A DNA stretch of 64,000 nucleotides from Pyrenochaeta sp. MPI-SDFR-AT-0127 (Eukaryota > Ascomycota > Dothideomycetes > Pleosporales > Cucurbitariaceae), in NCBI GenBank assembly GCA_020747015.1, contig JAGTJM010000015.1:310001-374000 (forward strand), written 5' to 3'. Positions 12,139 to 23,949 of this stretch are shown in pieces. A program made the translations under genes and the position numbers. The stretch's first letter is position 1; every line of letters begins with the position of its first letter. Below the pieces are notes generated by a model. That model did not search any database. It had not been told where the DNA came from and saw only the letters and a list, made by a program, of their open reading frames with translations.

Positions 12139-13212
12139 GGTGATGGCGTGTGAATGAGGATAATTACGGGGGATCGATTTATTCGTGAAGTTTGCCAGAC
12201 AGGAAGACAGAAGACAGGAAGACAGAAGACAGGAAGAAGCCCGTTAAGCGACAGTCTGAGAAGAGTCAAGTAGGCGCAATGCCCGGTAAACGAGTGTATG
12301 AAGCAGCGATTAAGAAAAAAGTTGTAGGGGAAGGTGCAAAAGACAAGGAGAACAAGAAAGAGCCGTTCAATGAGCCAGAAAAACAAGTTGGGGGAGGCGG
12401 TCGCGTTTTAGGGGTGGGTATCCTCGGGTGGAATGCTGGCCGTCAATGGTCGCTCCACTGTGTGATTCGCCAATGCGCCCAAGGGTGGCCGGGGTCCCCT
12501 GCGTCCAAGAGGCAAGAAGCCATGCCCAGGGGCAACAAGCCCACACAAGCGATGCCAACCACTCCAACAAGCCTGGCTTGGAACAAACGGGGCCGCGCGG
12601 CGATCGTGCTTCTTCAGATGTGTGGCCTCCCTCGGATGCACTTGAAACACGCGTCTTGGTCAATCATTGTCAATTTCTTGCAGCACGGCTCGACGATCTG
12701 TATCAAACGGCCTTGCTTGTGACCCCCCAGGACACCGCCGATATGACGGCCCGTCTAAGATTGGAACCATGACGGCATCCAAGAATGGTTACCAGCACTG
12801 CTGGGATTGTGCTCCCTGTGCGATACGGCAGCAAGGTGGAGCCGGAGGGCTGTGAAACCATTATTGACATCAGTCCGTATTGGGTAAATTGTGCCAGTAT
12901 TTCTTTACGAAAGGATTTCGACAAATCCAGTTGCTGCTAGTCTCACTTGTTGTTGGGAACGAGCCATTTACGAAGTCTGCCATCGTACATGATTACTAGC
13001 ATTATTGTTCCTGCCGACTCCCGATATGTACGCGCAGTGCGGGATAGCCGCAGTCTGAAATTAGAATTAAACATGAGAAACATCCACCAGGTTCCCTTGC
13101 ACTACTCGTCCCACACAGCGACCGGCCAACTGCGACTTCTAAATGTCATCCAACTAGCCCTCATTCATGCATCTCGTCCAACAACTTCGTCCCTCGGCTG
13201 AGCTCGTCTTGA
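12139..13212. promoter_or_regulatory. Upstream region of GH72 gene, with short tandem repeat
   Basis: About 1.07 kb holding the promoter and 5' leader of the minus-strand GH72 gene and, at the right, the 3' UTR of the SNARE gene. A 176-codon plus-strand open frame (12192-12722) has no recognisable domain and spans a repeat, so I treat it as spurious. Confidence 0.45.
12196..12239. repeat. Short purine-rich tandem repeat
   Basis: About three copies of a 15-nt unit (agacaggaagacaga and variants) sit about 60 bases upstream of the GH72 start codon on the minus strand, so they lie in its 5' leader or core promoter. Confidence 0.7.
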
Positions 13213-14418
13213 TCACTTCTTATTCCTGTTTTGCAGCCCAAAGTATAGACCCAGCGCAAGTGCAATAATCAGCACAATCAAGACTACAACGATCAGAGTC
13301 CACCACTTCAGCTTCCTCGCGCGCCTGGCGGACTTGATGCCCTCATCCAGCTGGCCCGTGGCGTGCTTTGCATCGTCGTTGACCTGGATAGTCTGGTTCT
13401 CAACCTGCGTGACCTGTGCTTCTTGGTACACGACCTGCTCGTTGAGCTGCTGGAAGAGCAGTGCCAGCTCAGACATGGTCTTCTCGATGCGCTGGATGTC
13501 ATTGTGACGAGCGCGGACGGCGCCGAGGACACTGGAAGCTTGACCGCTACGGTTGCTCTTCAGCTGTGATGAGTCAGTATATTTGTCGTGATATCAAGTA
13601 CGCTGAACGGGACGGGTACATACAGCTTGTGTGAAGATGCCCTCATCACCCCAGTCGGCATTGGCGGCTTCCTGGACTTCGGCATCCGTGGCATCTGGGT
13701 TGATGATGCGGTACTGTCGTCCTATAGCCTCACGATATCGCTTCGAGTAGTCCGCCTCTTCCCGCTGGAAGTCCTCGAGCTGGCTCTTGAACGTCCTCTT
13801 GAGCGCCTCTACCTGCGTCCTCTTGAAGGAGTTGTTGGGTTCCCGCGCAGCATCCTTCTCCAAAAACTTGATCTCGTCCTTGATCTGTGTATTCCGAATC
13901 TGTGTTTGCGAAATGATGCTCTCAAGCTCCGCAGATGACCGATTGTCAGGTGATGACAACATGCGCTGGTGAACTGTGGAGATTGCTTGGATGTCGGATG
14001 TGAGCTGGCCGATTCGCTGCTTCGTGCCGTCGATGCGTGAAAGGAAGTCCTGTTGGGTCAGAGGCTTCGGTCCTGGCTGCAACTGCGCATAATGTCCAGT
14101 CTCCGCGGGTACGCCCGTATGTGGTACATTGTGGGTGTTTGTGTTTGGCGCACTGAGCGGGGCGCCGGCTTGAGAGTACTGCGATGGCTGCGAGTAATTT
14201 GAATCACCTTGCTGCAGCTGAGGAGGGTTCAATTGATCGTCATGCTAATTTTTCCTGTCAGTTTGTCGTCACTCACGTCGCGCAATTGCGATGCTTACTC
14301 CTCCGCCATATGGGTTGGACTGCCCATACCCGCTGCCTCCGTATGGGTTCGACTGGCCGTATCCTGCCTCGGCCTGGCCATAAGGATTTCCACCGTATTG
14401 CTGGTAGCTTTGCGACAT
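13213..14418 (-). CDS. Plasma-membrane t-SNARE, Sso1/Sso2 (syntaxin) family
   Basis: Exons 14418-14299, 14244-13624 and 13563-13213 join in phase to give 363 residues. The first exon is a Tyr/Gly/Gln-rich repeat (YGQSNPYGG twice). A syntaxin N-terminal helical domain covers roughly residues 95-235. The SNARE motif follows in exons 2-3 (ARHNDIQRIEKTMSELALLF, then QLNEQVVYQEAQVTQVENQT). One C-terminal membrane anchor follows (WWTLIVVVLIVLIIALALGL) with a short basic end. Syntaxins of this type accept secretory vesicles at hyphal tips together with Sec9 and a v-SNARE. The Gly/Tyr/Gln-rich head is common in filamentous fungi. The final exon keeps the full SNARE helix and anchor, so the gene looks intact. 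Confidence 0.9.
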
Positions 14419-15897
14419 GGCGGCTGTTTCGCGGTATGTCTTAACGGCGTTCAGGCGGTGGTTTCGGGATGCCGCAGGGGAGCTCGCAGGCAGATGCGGA
14501 AGCTACGGAAACGTGCGCTGACAGAGCGCAATGCGTGTGGACTTGTTTTACCGACCGAGCCTAACAATGCGAATCAAGGATGCGATCAGTGGAAGCTGTC
14601 GGTGCGGAAACAAGCTTGTTGTGATGTGGGCGATGGGGTAATTAAATGCTGATGAGCCGTGCAGAGCTCCTCACCCAGTTTGCCCAGACAAAGCCCCAGC
14701 CTCAATGAACGTCATCCGCGAATCGGGCCCGCTGTACTAAGACCGGACAACCTTTTGTAAGCGAATCACGCACACTAGCGCCTTGTTACACAACCATCGG
14801 AAGATCGTGGTAACTGAGGCGTGCGTACTGCAAGGCGCAGTTCTGACATTGTTTGCCATCGCAAGGCTACCCACTTCTAGATGATCTTCATGCTAATTTC
14901 ATCAATTCCATCGGCGCATCTCTTCAGAATCTGCAAAGTAGAGCAAATAAATCACAGTGTCGCCAACCTTTGTCTTGAGAACCCAATGCTTTTTGATAAT
15001 CATAGCATGCCACAAGAACACAAGCAAATCGCTTTAGGTAACCCGACAAACGCCTCCTATATTCTTAAAGTGGGTAGTAAGGAAAGTATAAACTCTTGTT
15101 CTAAGATTAAAGCTCATCCCAAGAGATTCATATATACATCGTCAGGGGTCGTCATTGGACATCGGGCCAAGTAACACAACGCCTTGGTATAAAACGAAAC
15201 TGGCCATTGTGGAAAGATTCGCGCACCAGCTGCCTCCTCATTTCTCTTTTTGTATAAAGAATCAGCCAACAATTTTCTCCTGGCCAATAAGTAATTTTCG
15301 CTGGTGATTTGCCTTCTGCTTAGCTTCAAGTGTTCTATATTGTGCAAACACGTTTCATGAGCCGAACCTCGATCAAATATGACAGCAAGTCATTCAAATC
15401 TTGAAGAACAGGTGAGTTCCGCACCATTTTTGGCCTTGGGAAATTGGGAAGTAGTGTTATAAAGTCATGTTTAGTATAAGTAGACTCTCGAATTCCCCGA
15501 GAATATGAGACGCTTAGGTTATATTTGCATCGCAACAGCTGACACTTCAGTACCTTTATTCAGCCAGAAAATTTATCGTCGTACTGTGGATATTATGGAT
15601 TCCAATGGGATCATATCGTGCTCATCTCGTGCAATGTATCGGTATAATCCCGTAATTCCTGTCTCTGATATTGTCAAAGATCTTTCGCGATTCCATGTAC
15701 TAGTGAATGTAGTCCATTCAGCACCAATCGTGCTAACGATAACTGAATGAGTGATATCTTCAGTACACGAAAACTGAGGAGCCCTGAACTCTAGACTCAA
15801 CGATGTATTTGCCCAGCAGGTGAAGTGCTAGGGACTGGCGCACAGTAGAGTAGGATTAGACAGGCGTACAATTTTTTTTCTCACACCGCTAACATGT
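14419..15897. other. Long intergenic stretch, A/T-richer on its right half
   Basis: Nearly 1.5 kb. The left part is the 5' leader and promoter of the SNARE gene. From about 14880 to 15780 the DNA is richer in A/T than neighbouring genes and holds only short open frames without recognisable domains. I find no terminal repeats or transposase motifs, so a decayed element is only a guess. Confidence 0.35.
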
Positions 15898-16753
15898 CTA
15901 ACACGTTTCCTTGCGTGATTGAATATACGGCATTTCATCTTCGATGGGAACTACTTCGACTTGCGCGACATTGATGTTAGACTTACTACCACCCCCGCAA
16001 TTGCAAGGCACCTCCTCTGGGTCATCCACATGCAGATCTTTCCTCGCTGTTGGCGCATTGATATATAACCACGCGCAGCACCAGCCAAAATTGGTCAGAC
16101 TTATTGCCACAAACGTGAGGAATGAGAGGGCTATCCTCTTATCATCACGATCACGCTGTGGCTGAGGAAAAAACGGCCTCGAGACATGGAACGTTAATCC
16201 AAGAAAGAAAGAGAACCATGACCAACTCATAAACATCAAGGGAGCTTGCCAAATGTAGACCATATTCCAGTTGATCTTTCTGGAGGTCTTTCTAGCATGC
16301 ATGAATAGTCGAGAAGTATCCTGTACGCCGATGTTTGTATTCGAGGTAGGGTGTGGTATTGTCGCTGTTGTTGAGTTGAGTAAAGAGGAATGCTGCTCGG
16401 CCATGATAAGTCCAAAGATAGCGAGCGTGAGAGCCCAGTACCAGAACGTTTGAGCAAGCCACACAGTGTCTACTGCAGATGGCCAAGAGAATACACCCAC
16501 GGATGCTGCGGCGGCTAATGCGCACTATGTCTTGTTATACCCTGTACTCCACGCTACAGTTTGGACTTACGCCAGCTTTGACAAGGACTAGCTCATGGTG
16601 CTTGCCATAACGAAAGTTTTCCCAGATGCTCAGATACTTTTCTGGCGATAACGTGCTGCTCACAAGGCTGATGATTGGGTTGAGAGTGTATTTGCGAAAC
16701 GTCCAGTGGTAGAGAAAGGTGCACAACCACAAGACAATGTTGCTGGCCTCCAT
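15898..16753 (-). CDS. Multi-pass membrane protein of unknown function (N-terminus uncertain)
   Basis: Exons 16753-16571 and 16524-15898 join in phase 0 to give about 269 residues. At least four to five hydrophobic segments are visible: ASNIVLWLCTFLYHWTF, a long Ala-rich segment across the splice, LAQTFWYWALTLAIFGLIMA, a Trp-rich helix (MFMSWSWFSFFLGLTF), and FLTFVAISLTNFGWCCAWLY. The C-terminus is hydrophilic and contains CNCGGG. I do not recognise the family. The frame stays open for a few codons upstream of the chosen Met, so a further 5' exon is possible. The flanking genes give no hint of its role. Confidence 0.6.
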
Positions 16754-17434
16754 GCCAAGCACACTGGAACTTAACCAAATGTGGCAAGAGGTGTTTACAA
16801 AAGCGAAAGCGTTAGCTGAATCTATGATTGTGAGAGATAAATACCTTCATCGTACAGTTAGGCGTCAGCAGTTGGGCTTCAGAGTGAAGCAATGTGGCTG
16901 TGAGACTGGATGCCTGGTGGCGTTTCCAACAATACAACTGATATCCTAGTAGCGAAGTCCTCCTCCGCCACCAATACATTATGCATGAATTATTTCGATC
17001 CTGATCAGGTAAAGTCGTCTAGGCACCCGCAGTGTGCTCGAGATATGATCTCGTCAATCGGCCACGACTTGCGTGCATGATGCAGTCATTGCAAACTAAT
17101 CAAACTGACAGGCTGGCTCACCCAATAAGAGCACGAGACTATTCAGCCATCTGTGAGAACTGTTCTAGTCTTCAGCGACTTATGTGACGACACGAAGATG
17201 TACAATCACAGATAGTTGAAACTGAGACCCACAAGGCGGCCTTCAGCCTTGCGAGATGACCAAACCCTCCAAAAACAAACACCGCGCTCAAGTGCTCTAG
17301 AAAAGGGAAACTTTGCTTTTACTAATTCTTTGCCTTTGTAGATGTTTTAGAGGACCGATTTTCTGTATCGGGGACTACCACAACACACACCGGCGTTTGA
17401 TTCTTTCCCTAATATTGCCCTGACCGATATCGAC
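16754..17434. other. Intergenic, divergent promoters
   Basis: About 680 bases between the minus-strand membrane protein gene and the plus-strand gene at 17435. It may contain an undetected first exon of the former near 16800-16950. No other feature is supported. Confidence 0.35.
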
Positions 17435-18097
17435 ATGTCCCCGCGACGCCAACGAGACAATATCTATCTCCTTCGTGTACCGATACACTGGGTCCTATCC
17501 AAGCATGCCGTCGAGTCCATTATTAACATCGTTCGACCACCAGTGGGCTGTACCCATTGGGCACTTCAAATCAGAGACCGATGCTATCACTTGACCTCGG
17601 CAAAAGGATGCAGCTCTTTTGCTTCATTTTTGTGCAGTACGCACAAACCAAAATCAGTCCCATATGAAGACTGGTATGAAGACAATGAGGATAGACGAGG
17701 CGGTTTGCGCCCTCTAAAGCGCAAGGTTGGCCAGACAGTCATGCCGCATCGAGAAATCGAATCTGCCATGAAACAAGTCTGGAGAGGGCCCGAGTTTGAG
17801 AAAACATATGATTCGAATAATGGGAGAGAGTGCCAAACTTTTGCACAGGCTCTGTTCAGAGAGATCTGTATCCCGAGCGAATCCGTATCAAAGGGGGAAT
17901 TCAGCACATGGAGGTACTTTCCGAACGAATCACTAGTTTATCACCGCTTGGAACGGGAGTTCTATCGAAGTCCTTTCATTGGGCAACTATATAATGTCAT
18001 GCACGAAAACACGGGTATAACAGTCTCTCAGTTCATCAAAATTCTCCCAGAAATCTGGAAGGAGCACATCAGGGAATGGCAGGATGAGGAGGTGTAG
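17435..18097 (+). CDS. Small unknown protein with possible papain-like (NlpC/P60- or PPPDE-type) H/C pair
   Basis: A single-exon open frame of 220 residues starting at ATG 17435. Two short conserved-looking blocks stand out. PVGCTHWALQIRDRCYHL resembles the His-bearing strand of circularly permuted papain-fold enzymes (HWAL...). NGRECQTFAQALFREI resembles their Cys-bearing helix (NCQxF). A basic linker (GGLRPLKRKVGQ) lies between them. In LRAT/PPPDE-like enzymes the His precedes the Cys in the same order. The substrate cannot be inferred; such folds cut or transfer on peptides, ubiquitin-like tags or lipids. The fold call is inference from two motifs, and the protein may instead be a fungal orphan. 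Confidence 0.55.
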   Translation: MSPRRQRDNIYLLRVPIHWVLSKHAVESIINIVRPPVGCTHWALQIRDRCYHLTSAKGCSSFASFLCSTHKPKSVPYEDWYEDNEDRRGGLRPLKRKVGQTVMPHREIESAMKQVWRGPEFEKTYDSNNGRECQTFAQALFREICIPSESVSKGEFSTWRYFPNESLVYHRLEREFYRSPFIGQLYNVMHENTGITVSQFIKILPEIWKEHIREWQDEEV

Positions 18098-19014
18098 AAG
18101 CGTATCCAATAAGATAATGTGGAAAGTACACGTGCTTCTCAAATAGTGGTGCGAGAGACACCACACAATACAAATGGTTCAGTGCATTACAATTGCACAT
18201 TGTCAACCCCTCAAGGTCAAAGAAACGCTTGACGACGCTTTTGAACATTCGGTTTTTCTTTTTCAACAGAGCTGTACATAAACAAATGCGGAAAAAGGGA
18301 AGTTGTCTTTGAACACTCTCCAACCGGATACGATCAAAGGGGACCAGCCGAAGCGTCCCTTGTATTCCTCATTACTGCGGGCTTCTGGGGACACCAGAAC
18401 GGACATTAGGCGAGCAAAACTGATATGTACCGCCAATTGAAAATTCGATTAGACTGGTGAATCGGAGATTTTAGTTGTTACATGTGTCAAACGGCAAGTA
18501 TCCCAAGCCGCTCGATGCTCTGTGTATCTATGGGGTATCGTATCATAACGACTATCAAGCCACAAACTAGCCTCCCAATATGCGATATGCTAGTCCGTAT
18601 CATGCCAAAGCAAATGAAATTTCTTTCATAGCCATGCAAAGGTAGTTACAATTAACGCGGTGCGCCAGGATGAAAATGTACAAAGTGAAGATCAGAATAT
18701 CGGAACCCATATATGAACAGCTTTTACTTCATACCCAACGACACAGCCAGGTGAAGGGCGAGAGATTCGGTCAAAATGAAGTACATCCACAGGGACATAG
18801 GACAAACCCAGCTTGTGTGAAGTGGCAGATGTCGGCGTTGATGCCGACGGTAGCCGTGGTATCACAGTTGTTCCATTCGGAGAATGTATTCGTTGAGGCT
18901 GGCCAGAACAGCGTTTGCTGTGCAGTTCATCATGTTCAATAACCATGCCTCGGTGAGCGCAGGGCGCGTTGAGGACTTTGTAATTCAGTTATGGTCGTAA
19001 TCATCAGGGCCATT
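18098..19014. other. Intergenic between convergent genes
   Basis: About 900 bases receiving the 3' ends of a plus-strand gene on the left and the copper-fist gene on the right. Only short, domain-free open frames are present. Confidence 0.4.
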
Positions 19015-20860
19015 TCACGTTGGGGCCACATTGTAGGTCATGAAGTTGGTTGAATCTTCCAGGCTCAAGCCAGCATCGGCTGCAAAATCTGGAAATGTAT
19101 CGTGCTCGCTGATTGCTGGACCCTCAAGAGGTACACCAGTGTGGCCGCCATGAGTAAGGCAGCCGACACACTCGCAACCGTCTCCACATTGGCAGGTACC
19201 ACTAGCGTCATCGCAGCCAGGTAACACCATCTGGTTCCAGAAGTAGGAAGAGGGCGACAGTGTAGGCGTCTCCTCATCTTTGCCATCACTTGGGCTATCA
19301 GCAACGGGAGTCGCTGCGATTTCTTCTGTCTTCAATAAGAGCTGCCTATCGACTGGAGTGGAAGTGGCATAGCTGGAGGGCTCAAGATATTGGGGCTCAG
19401 GTACAGCAGGTGCGGGAACAGGAGGCTGCTGCCAAGGTCCGGAGACTGCCACAGACGTATTTGAATGGACTGGCAATTCTATGCCTGCTTGAAAGCTCAT
19501 CTGGGTGGGAGTGGGTGTTGACATGCCTTGAGGCAGAGGGTTGAACGCCTCAGCTCCAAATCCAGGATGGTGAGGATAAGTAGGCATATCGTACAGGGGT
19601 GGAGGCACCGTTCCGAACCCACCAGTATACTGAAATTGAGCCATGAGTCGTACATATTCCATCATGGTGGCATTATTCGGATGAGCGGCACAGCCAAAAC
19701 AACTGCAGGAATCTCCACAGTGACAATTGTGCTCAGGAACATGTTGACCAAGCTGAGAGCTGGGGACGTGTGAAGATATGGGGCCACTCATGACAGGGCT
19801 CATTGGTATTGAGGTGGGTTGCTGGTAGGCTGCCGCTGCATGATTGTAGATGGGAGCGCCAAGACCAAATGGGAGCGATGCTGGAGGTAGTGACACCTGA
19901 GGGTGAAAGTTTTGGTAGTGTGGAGCCTGGAATTGGGAGGGAAGTTGGAACTGGAACTGTTGCCCAAAGTGCTGGTAAACATTTGGCTGAGGGTTGGCAA
20001 TCGTGCTGGTTTGAGGTTTTGGACCAGAGCAGCATGATTTAACCTGAACAGGTTCTGGCACCTGCTCAGCTTTGCTACTACAGCAACTCGCTTGCTTGAC
20101 TGGTGCTTGTACTGGCTTTGGCTTGCAGCAGCTCGAAACACCATTTTGTGCAGGAAGTAAACGAGGGGTGGAGCTTGCACTTGACAAAGGTGAGGCATCG
20201 ATGCTGCCACTTCGCTCGGTTGGTGTACGTGTGATAGACGATGTGTCGGTTTCAGCGTCTTGACTAGCTCGGATAGCTTTCTCTAGCGAAGATGTGTTGA
20301 CTGCGGTAGATTTCCTTCGATTCTTCTGGATCCGACTGTTACCAGCAACGGTTGCTGTAGGCTGCGCACGTTCCGACGGACAGGCGCACTCGGAAGACTT
20401 AGGGATTGTGTAGTTGATGACTATGCGTTCGCAGCTGCATGAACCGCTTGGATGTGGACAACTACTTAATGGTCGTCCAGGCTTTCGGACCTCAACGAGA
20501 ACCCGATCTCTGTGGTCGCATTTCGACGACCGATGACCTCGGATACATGGTCCGCTGTACTAAGTCAGTCAACGTGCCGAGAGAATATGCGCTGTGAGTG
20601 AAGTGGGTGAAATGCGACGTCACAGCTCGGTACAATTTCAGTACGTGTGAGGTCAGGCTGAGGGCATAAATCGCATAGCAGCGAGGTTCGGGCTTGCCAT
20701 AATTGGCAGGTCGGAGAGGACATTTGGTTGAGAGTAAACGGCCAACCAAGTAGAGACAGTAGCACGGGTTGAGAGCGATACGGTGATAAGTCCCAGAGGA
20801 AGAAAGAAAAAGAACTTACCAAGCGACCTTCTTGCGCTCACCGTTGACTTCGGCCCACAT
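19015..20860 (-). CDS. Copper-fist transcription factor, Mac1/GRISEA-like
   Basis: Exon 1 (20860-20820) and exon 2 (20554-19015) are separated by a 265-nt intron, long for this window, and give 526 residues. The N-terminal DNA-binding copper fist spans the splice. It reads NGERKKVACGPCIRGHRSSK, then CDHRDR, RKPGRPLSSCPHPSGSCSCE and INYTIPK, with the Cys/His pattern and the (R/K)GRP minor-groove motif of the family. The middle has three Cys-Cys dyads (SSCCK, ASCCS, KSCCS). The C-terminal half has two CxCxxxCxCxxCxxH motifs (CHCGDSCSCFGCAAH and CQCGDGCECVGCLTH), the copper-sensing repeats of Mac1 and GRISEA. Such factors activate high-affinity copper uptake when copper is low. The unusual start MWAEVNGERKK, where family members normally begin closer to the fist, deserves transcript support. 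Confidence 0.88.
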
Positions 20861-22346
20861 GATGCAAGACTAGGTTGATTATGAAGAAATTTGCTCAGAC
20901 GGTTACAAGTCAGCCAGAGGTGGACCGTGTATTCGAAGAGAGTGAGCGGGATTGGTGATGAAAAGTACGGTTGTTCAACCTCGCGGCGCACAGCGCACGT
21001 GAAAATATGTCGTGGAGGGGCGCGTCGCGCGGAGCCTGACCTGTTGGCGAGTGCCCTAAACCAGATGAACCTTGTCGTATGGCAAAGTGATCAACGGGGC
21101 TCGATGGTCTTCTGCTGTGCCTGTTCGAAAGAGAGAGCAGAACACGATTGGTGCCAGACTTGGCCTGTGCGATCTGTGAGGGTCCAGTTCCCGCGTGGCG
21201 GGAATGTCGATGACCCTGGAAAACTTGCCGCGGGCTTCCCGCAGTGCTGGTGAGGTAGATGAGTGGTGCAGAAGCGATTTCGGCCAGGGAATGTCTTGAG
21301 GGGGGATCGCAAGAACGGGAAATCCGGACAATGGTGCAATGGTGGCGCGAGTGAAGGCGGATGAAATCGAGCGAGACTAGAGCCGTCGCCCACGGGACAA
21401 GCAGTCAAGACGGCCGTTTGTCAAGTGTCAAGTCACCCTCGAGCCCACGGTGTGGGATGGGGCGGGCAACACCCAATCCTCGAGCCGGTCAAGGGTGCTA
21501 GCCCTCGTCTCTTTGGCGTCACGGCGTGGTGACTCGGAATCAAGGCGGTAATGCGCGGGAGCTCGCTGGTCGGCTTGTCCAAGGTGTGTCGTGAGATGGA
21601 TGCGACGTTCGTGGAATGGTTGAATTAGGCTAAGCGCCTTAGCGTTGAGCAAGTTTCTTACTAAGTCATTCCGGTGCTTCAGATTGGGGGCAAACGAGAG
21701 CCGGAGATAGTGAGGCAAGAGAACCACTGGAGAGAACAAGGAAACCAAGGGGGAAAAAGTAAGTGTGCATCCGGACTTCAAAAAAGGGGGACCGTCCAGC
21801 CTTGAGTTATGTTTGATTGTCTTGGTTGTAGATGAATCGTGGGAAAAGACCCTGCACTTGCCGGAAGAATAAATGGAACGCGTGGGGAAGTTTTGCAATG
21901 CCCCAACGGAAGCGCTTGTCATGTGCCACTGAGCACCGCAATGCCCTGCATCCAGTGGCTATCTTTAAGGATGTTTGCAATCGCTTAAGTAGTAGCCGAG
22001 AAGTGGCTTGCCAGATTCGTCAAGGCCATGTTGGCCGTGAGAGTGCCGGCATTGTCAGATCTCTTGAGAGTGGCGCGCTTGAGAACTATTGCAGTACCGC
22101 GGCTTGTACGACAACAGGAAGGTCCAGCAGGTCGTGCAGACCTCGTGCTTGTGGGCGTCGCTCGGTGTTTGACATGAGGTCTCCGTTGTTTCATTAGGGT
22201 TGCTTGAGTTTCTGGAAAGCTATTTCGATAGGCGAAACAGTGGCTTTATGCTCCACGTGACGTGGCTGGTGTGGCCTTTCCGTTGAAACGCCCAAAATTC
22301 AACACCTTGCCAAGCCACACTACTTCGTCACAACTTGCTTTTCGCG
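20861..22346. promoter_or_regulatory. Divergent intergenic region (copper-fist gene / methyltransferase gene)
   Basis: About 1.5 kb. A 164-codon minus-strand open frame (21428-21922) and several shorter ones have no recognisable domain and overlap one another on both strands, so I do not call them. It should contain both promoters. Confidence 0.4.
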
Positions 22347-23375
22347 ATGGTTTCAGAGGCTGACGAGGAGAATTTGAATCTCTTCCAAGAGCCTGCTGAC
22401 TTCTATGAACCAGAAAAGGAAGCTACATTCGCCTCTCACCAGCTGCTCTCTGGGGAAGAGCTCAAAGTTCGATTGGTGGGCCACAACCCATTGTGGGTAA
22501 GACTTTGACTACCACTCCATAAATGCGAAGTAAACGCCTTTTCCCTGTCATCACTGCCTCTTCCCAAGGTATTTCGAAGGGTCCGTAAGGTTTCTCGAAA
22601 CGATGGCATAGGGCTACATTCGTTCTGACGACTTCAGCTTGTTTATCTTTGTTCACTGACGTGTTTCAGGGTCACTTTTTATGGAATGCAGGACGAAAAA
22701 TATCAGCGTACCTGGAGGAGCGTTCAGATGAGCTTGTGAAAGGGAAAAGCGTCCTCGAACTAGGTGCTGGCGCAGGACTTCCCAGTCTCGTCTGTGCACT
22801 GAATGGGGCTTCTCAGACAGTAGTAACGGACTATCCTGACGCTGAACTGGTTGAAAACCTACGATACAACATCGAAAATTGCATTTTATTGCCTCAGCCA
22901 CTCAATATTGTTGCAGAGGTTCGTGCGTATGCCTAATATTTGCGGACGTCACTAATGCCTGCATAGGGTTATCTATGGGGTGCACCTACCGCACACCTAA
23001 CGAAGCATCTGTCAGAAAAGGAAGGCTTTGATGTGCTTATTCTCGCAGACCTCTTATTCAATCATTCTGAGCATGAGAAGCTCATCAAGACCGTACAGCT
23101 GACCTTGAAAAAGTCGCCAGCGTCAGTAGCCTACGTTTTCTTCACACCGTATCGACCGTGGCTATTCGAAAAAGATATGGCATTCTTTGATTTAGCTCGA
23201 GAGGCTGGATTCAGTGTCACCAAGACATTTGAGAAAGTTATGGACAAAGTCATGTTTGAAGAGGATCCAGGGGTGAGTGATACATATCAAAGACATTCTT
23301 AGTGTCGCTGACTATCATTAGGACGAGCTCCTTCGTCGTACTGTCTTCGGTTACGAACTTAGGTGGACGATCTGA
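22347..23375 (+). CDS. EFM7: EFM7-like elongation factor methyltransferase (NNMT/METTL-type)
   Basis: Four exons, 22347-22496, 22670-22918, 22967-23272 and 23322-23375, all join in frame for 252 residues, the usual size. The start [20 protein letters not shown] and [13 protein letters not shown] are typical of the Nnt1/Efm7 group. SAM-binding motif I is [14 protein letters not shown], followed by the acidic loop [14 protein letters not shown]. Further conserved blocks are [16 protein letters not shown] and [19 protein letters not shown]. The protein ends [10 protein letters not shown](TI). In yeast this enzyme methylates the N-terminal Gly and Lys3 of eEF1A. All introns have GT/AG ends; the first is the longest at 173 nt. 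Confidence 0.88.
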
Positions 23376-23949
23376 AACATTCTCAGGGTCCAGTTTGGGT
23401 GTCACTAATGGCAAGACCACGGTTGATAAATCATGGGAACTACTCACCAGCGACTAAGTGGCTGTTAGGAAGACTCAAGGGGGCATTCTGAGAGCACAAT
23501 GCTTTGCTATTGATACTGGACAAGCAAAGTGAGTCCGGAGTTGCACATCTTCGCAAGAAGCAGCATATGCTTTGTTACGCAAAGTAACGCATTATTAAGT
23601 TAGCTGTCATCACATTCCGTCTGAGGATGCTCTCTTATCGTCGCCCACTCATTTCAGTGTCTTTCCAATGACCATATCGTAGCATTTCAACCCCATTCAG
23701 ACTTATAGATTTTCTGGGGAAATCTTTTCACTAGCTCTTGACCAGGTGCACAATGTCGTTGGTGCACAACGCTGTCAATGCATAATGTCATTGCCGTTTC
23801 AATAAATTCGTATCCCCGGATTTGTTCCATGTAGTCCAGCAGGGCCAAAGCATTCTCAACTATAAGTCGGCTTTCTTCGATATTAACTCTACATAGTGTT
23901 TGAGTAGGCGCAACTCAAAGCACTTCAAGGCTTTGTCTCACAAGGTTAC
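23376..23949. other. Intergenic, 3' of EFM7
   Basis: About 570 bases with the 3' UTR of the methyltransferase gene and the upstream region of the next plus-strand gene. Nothing else is recognised. Confidence 0.4.

Noticed and set aside
12192..12722. 176-codon plus-strand open frame
   Set aside because: Begins in a tandem repeat, low complexity, no domain; sits in the GH72 upstream region.
14880..15790. Decayed transposon in the A/T-richer intergenic DNA
   Set aside because: No terminal repeats, target-site duplications or transposase/reverse transcriptase motifs could be read.
21428..21922. 164-codon minus-strand open frame
   Set aside because: No recognisable domain, composition of intergenic DNA, competing frames on the other strand.
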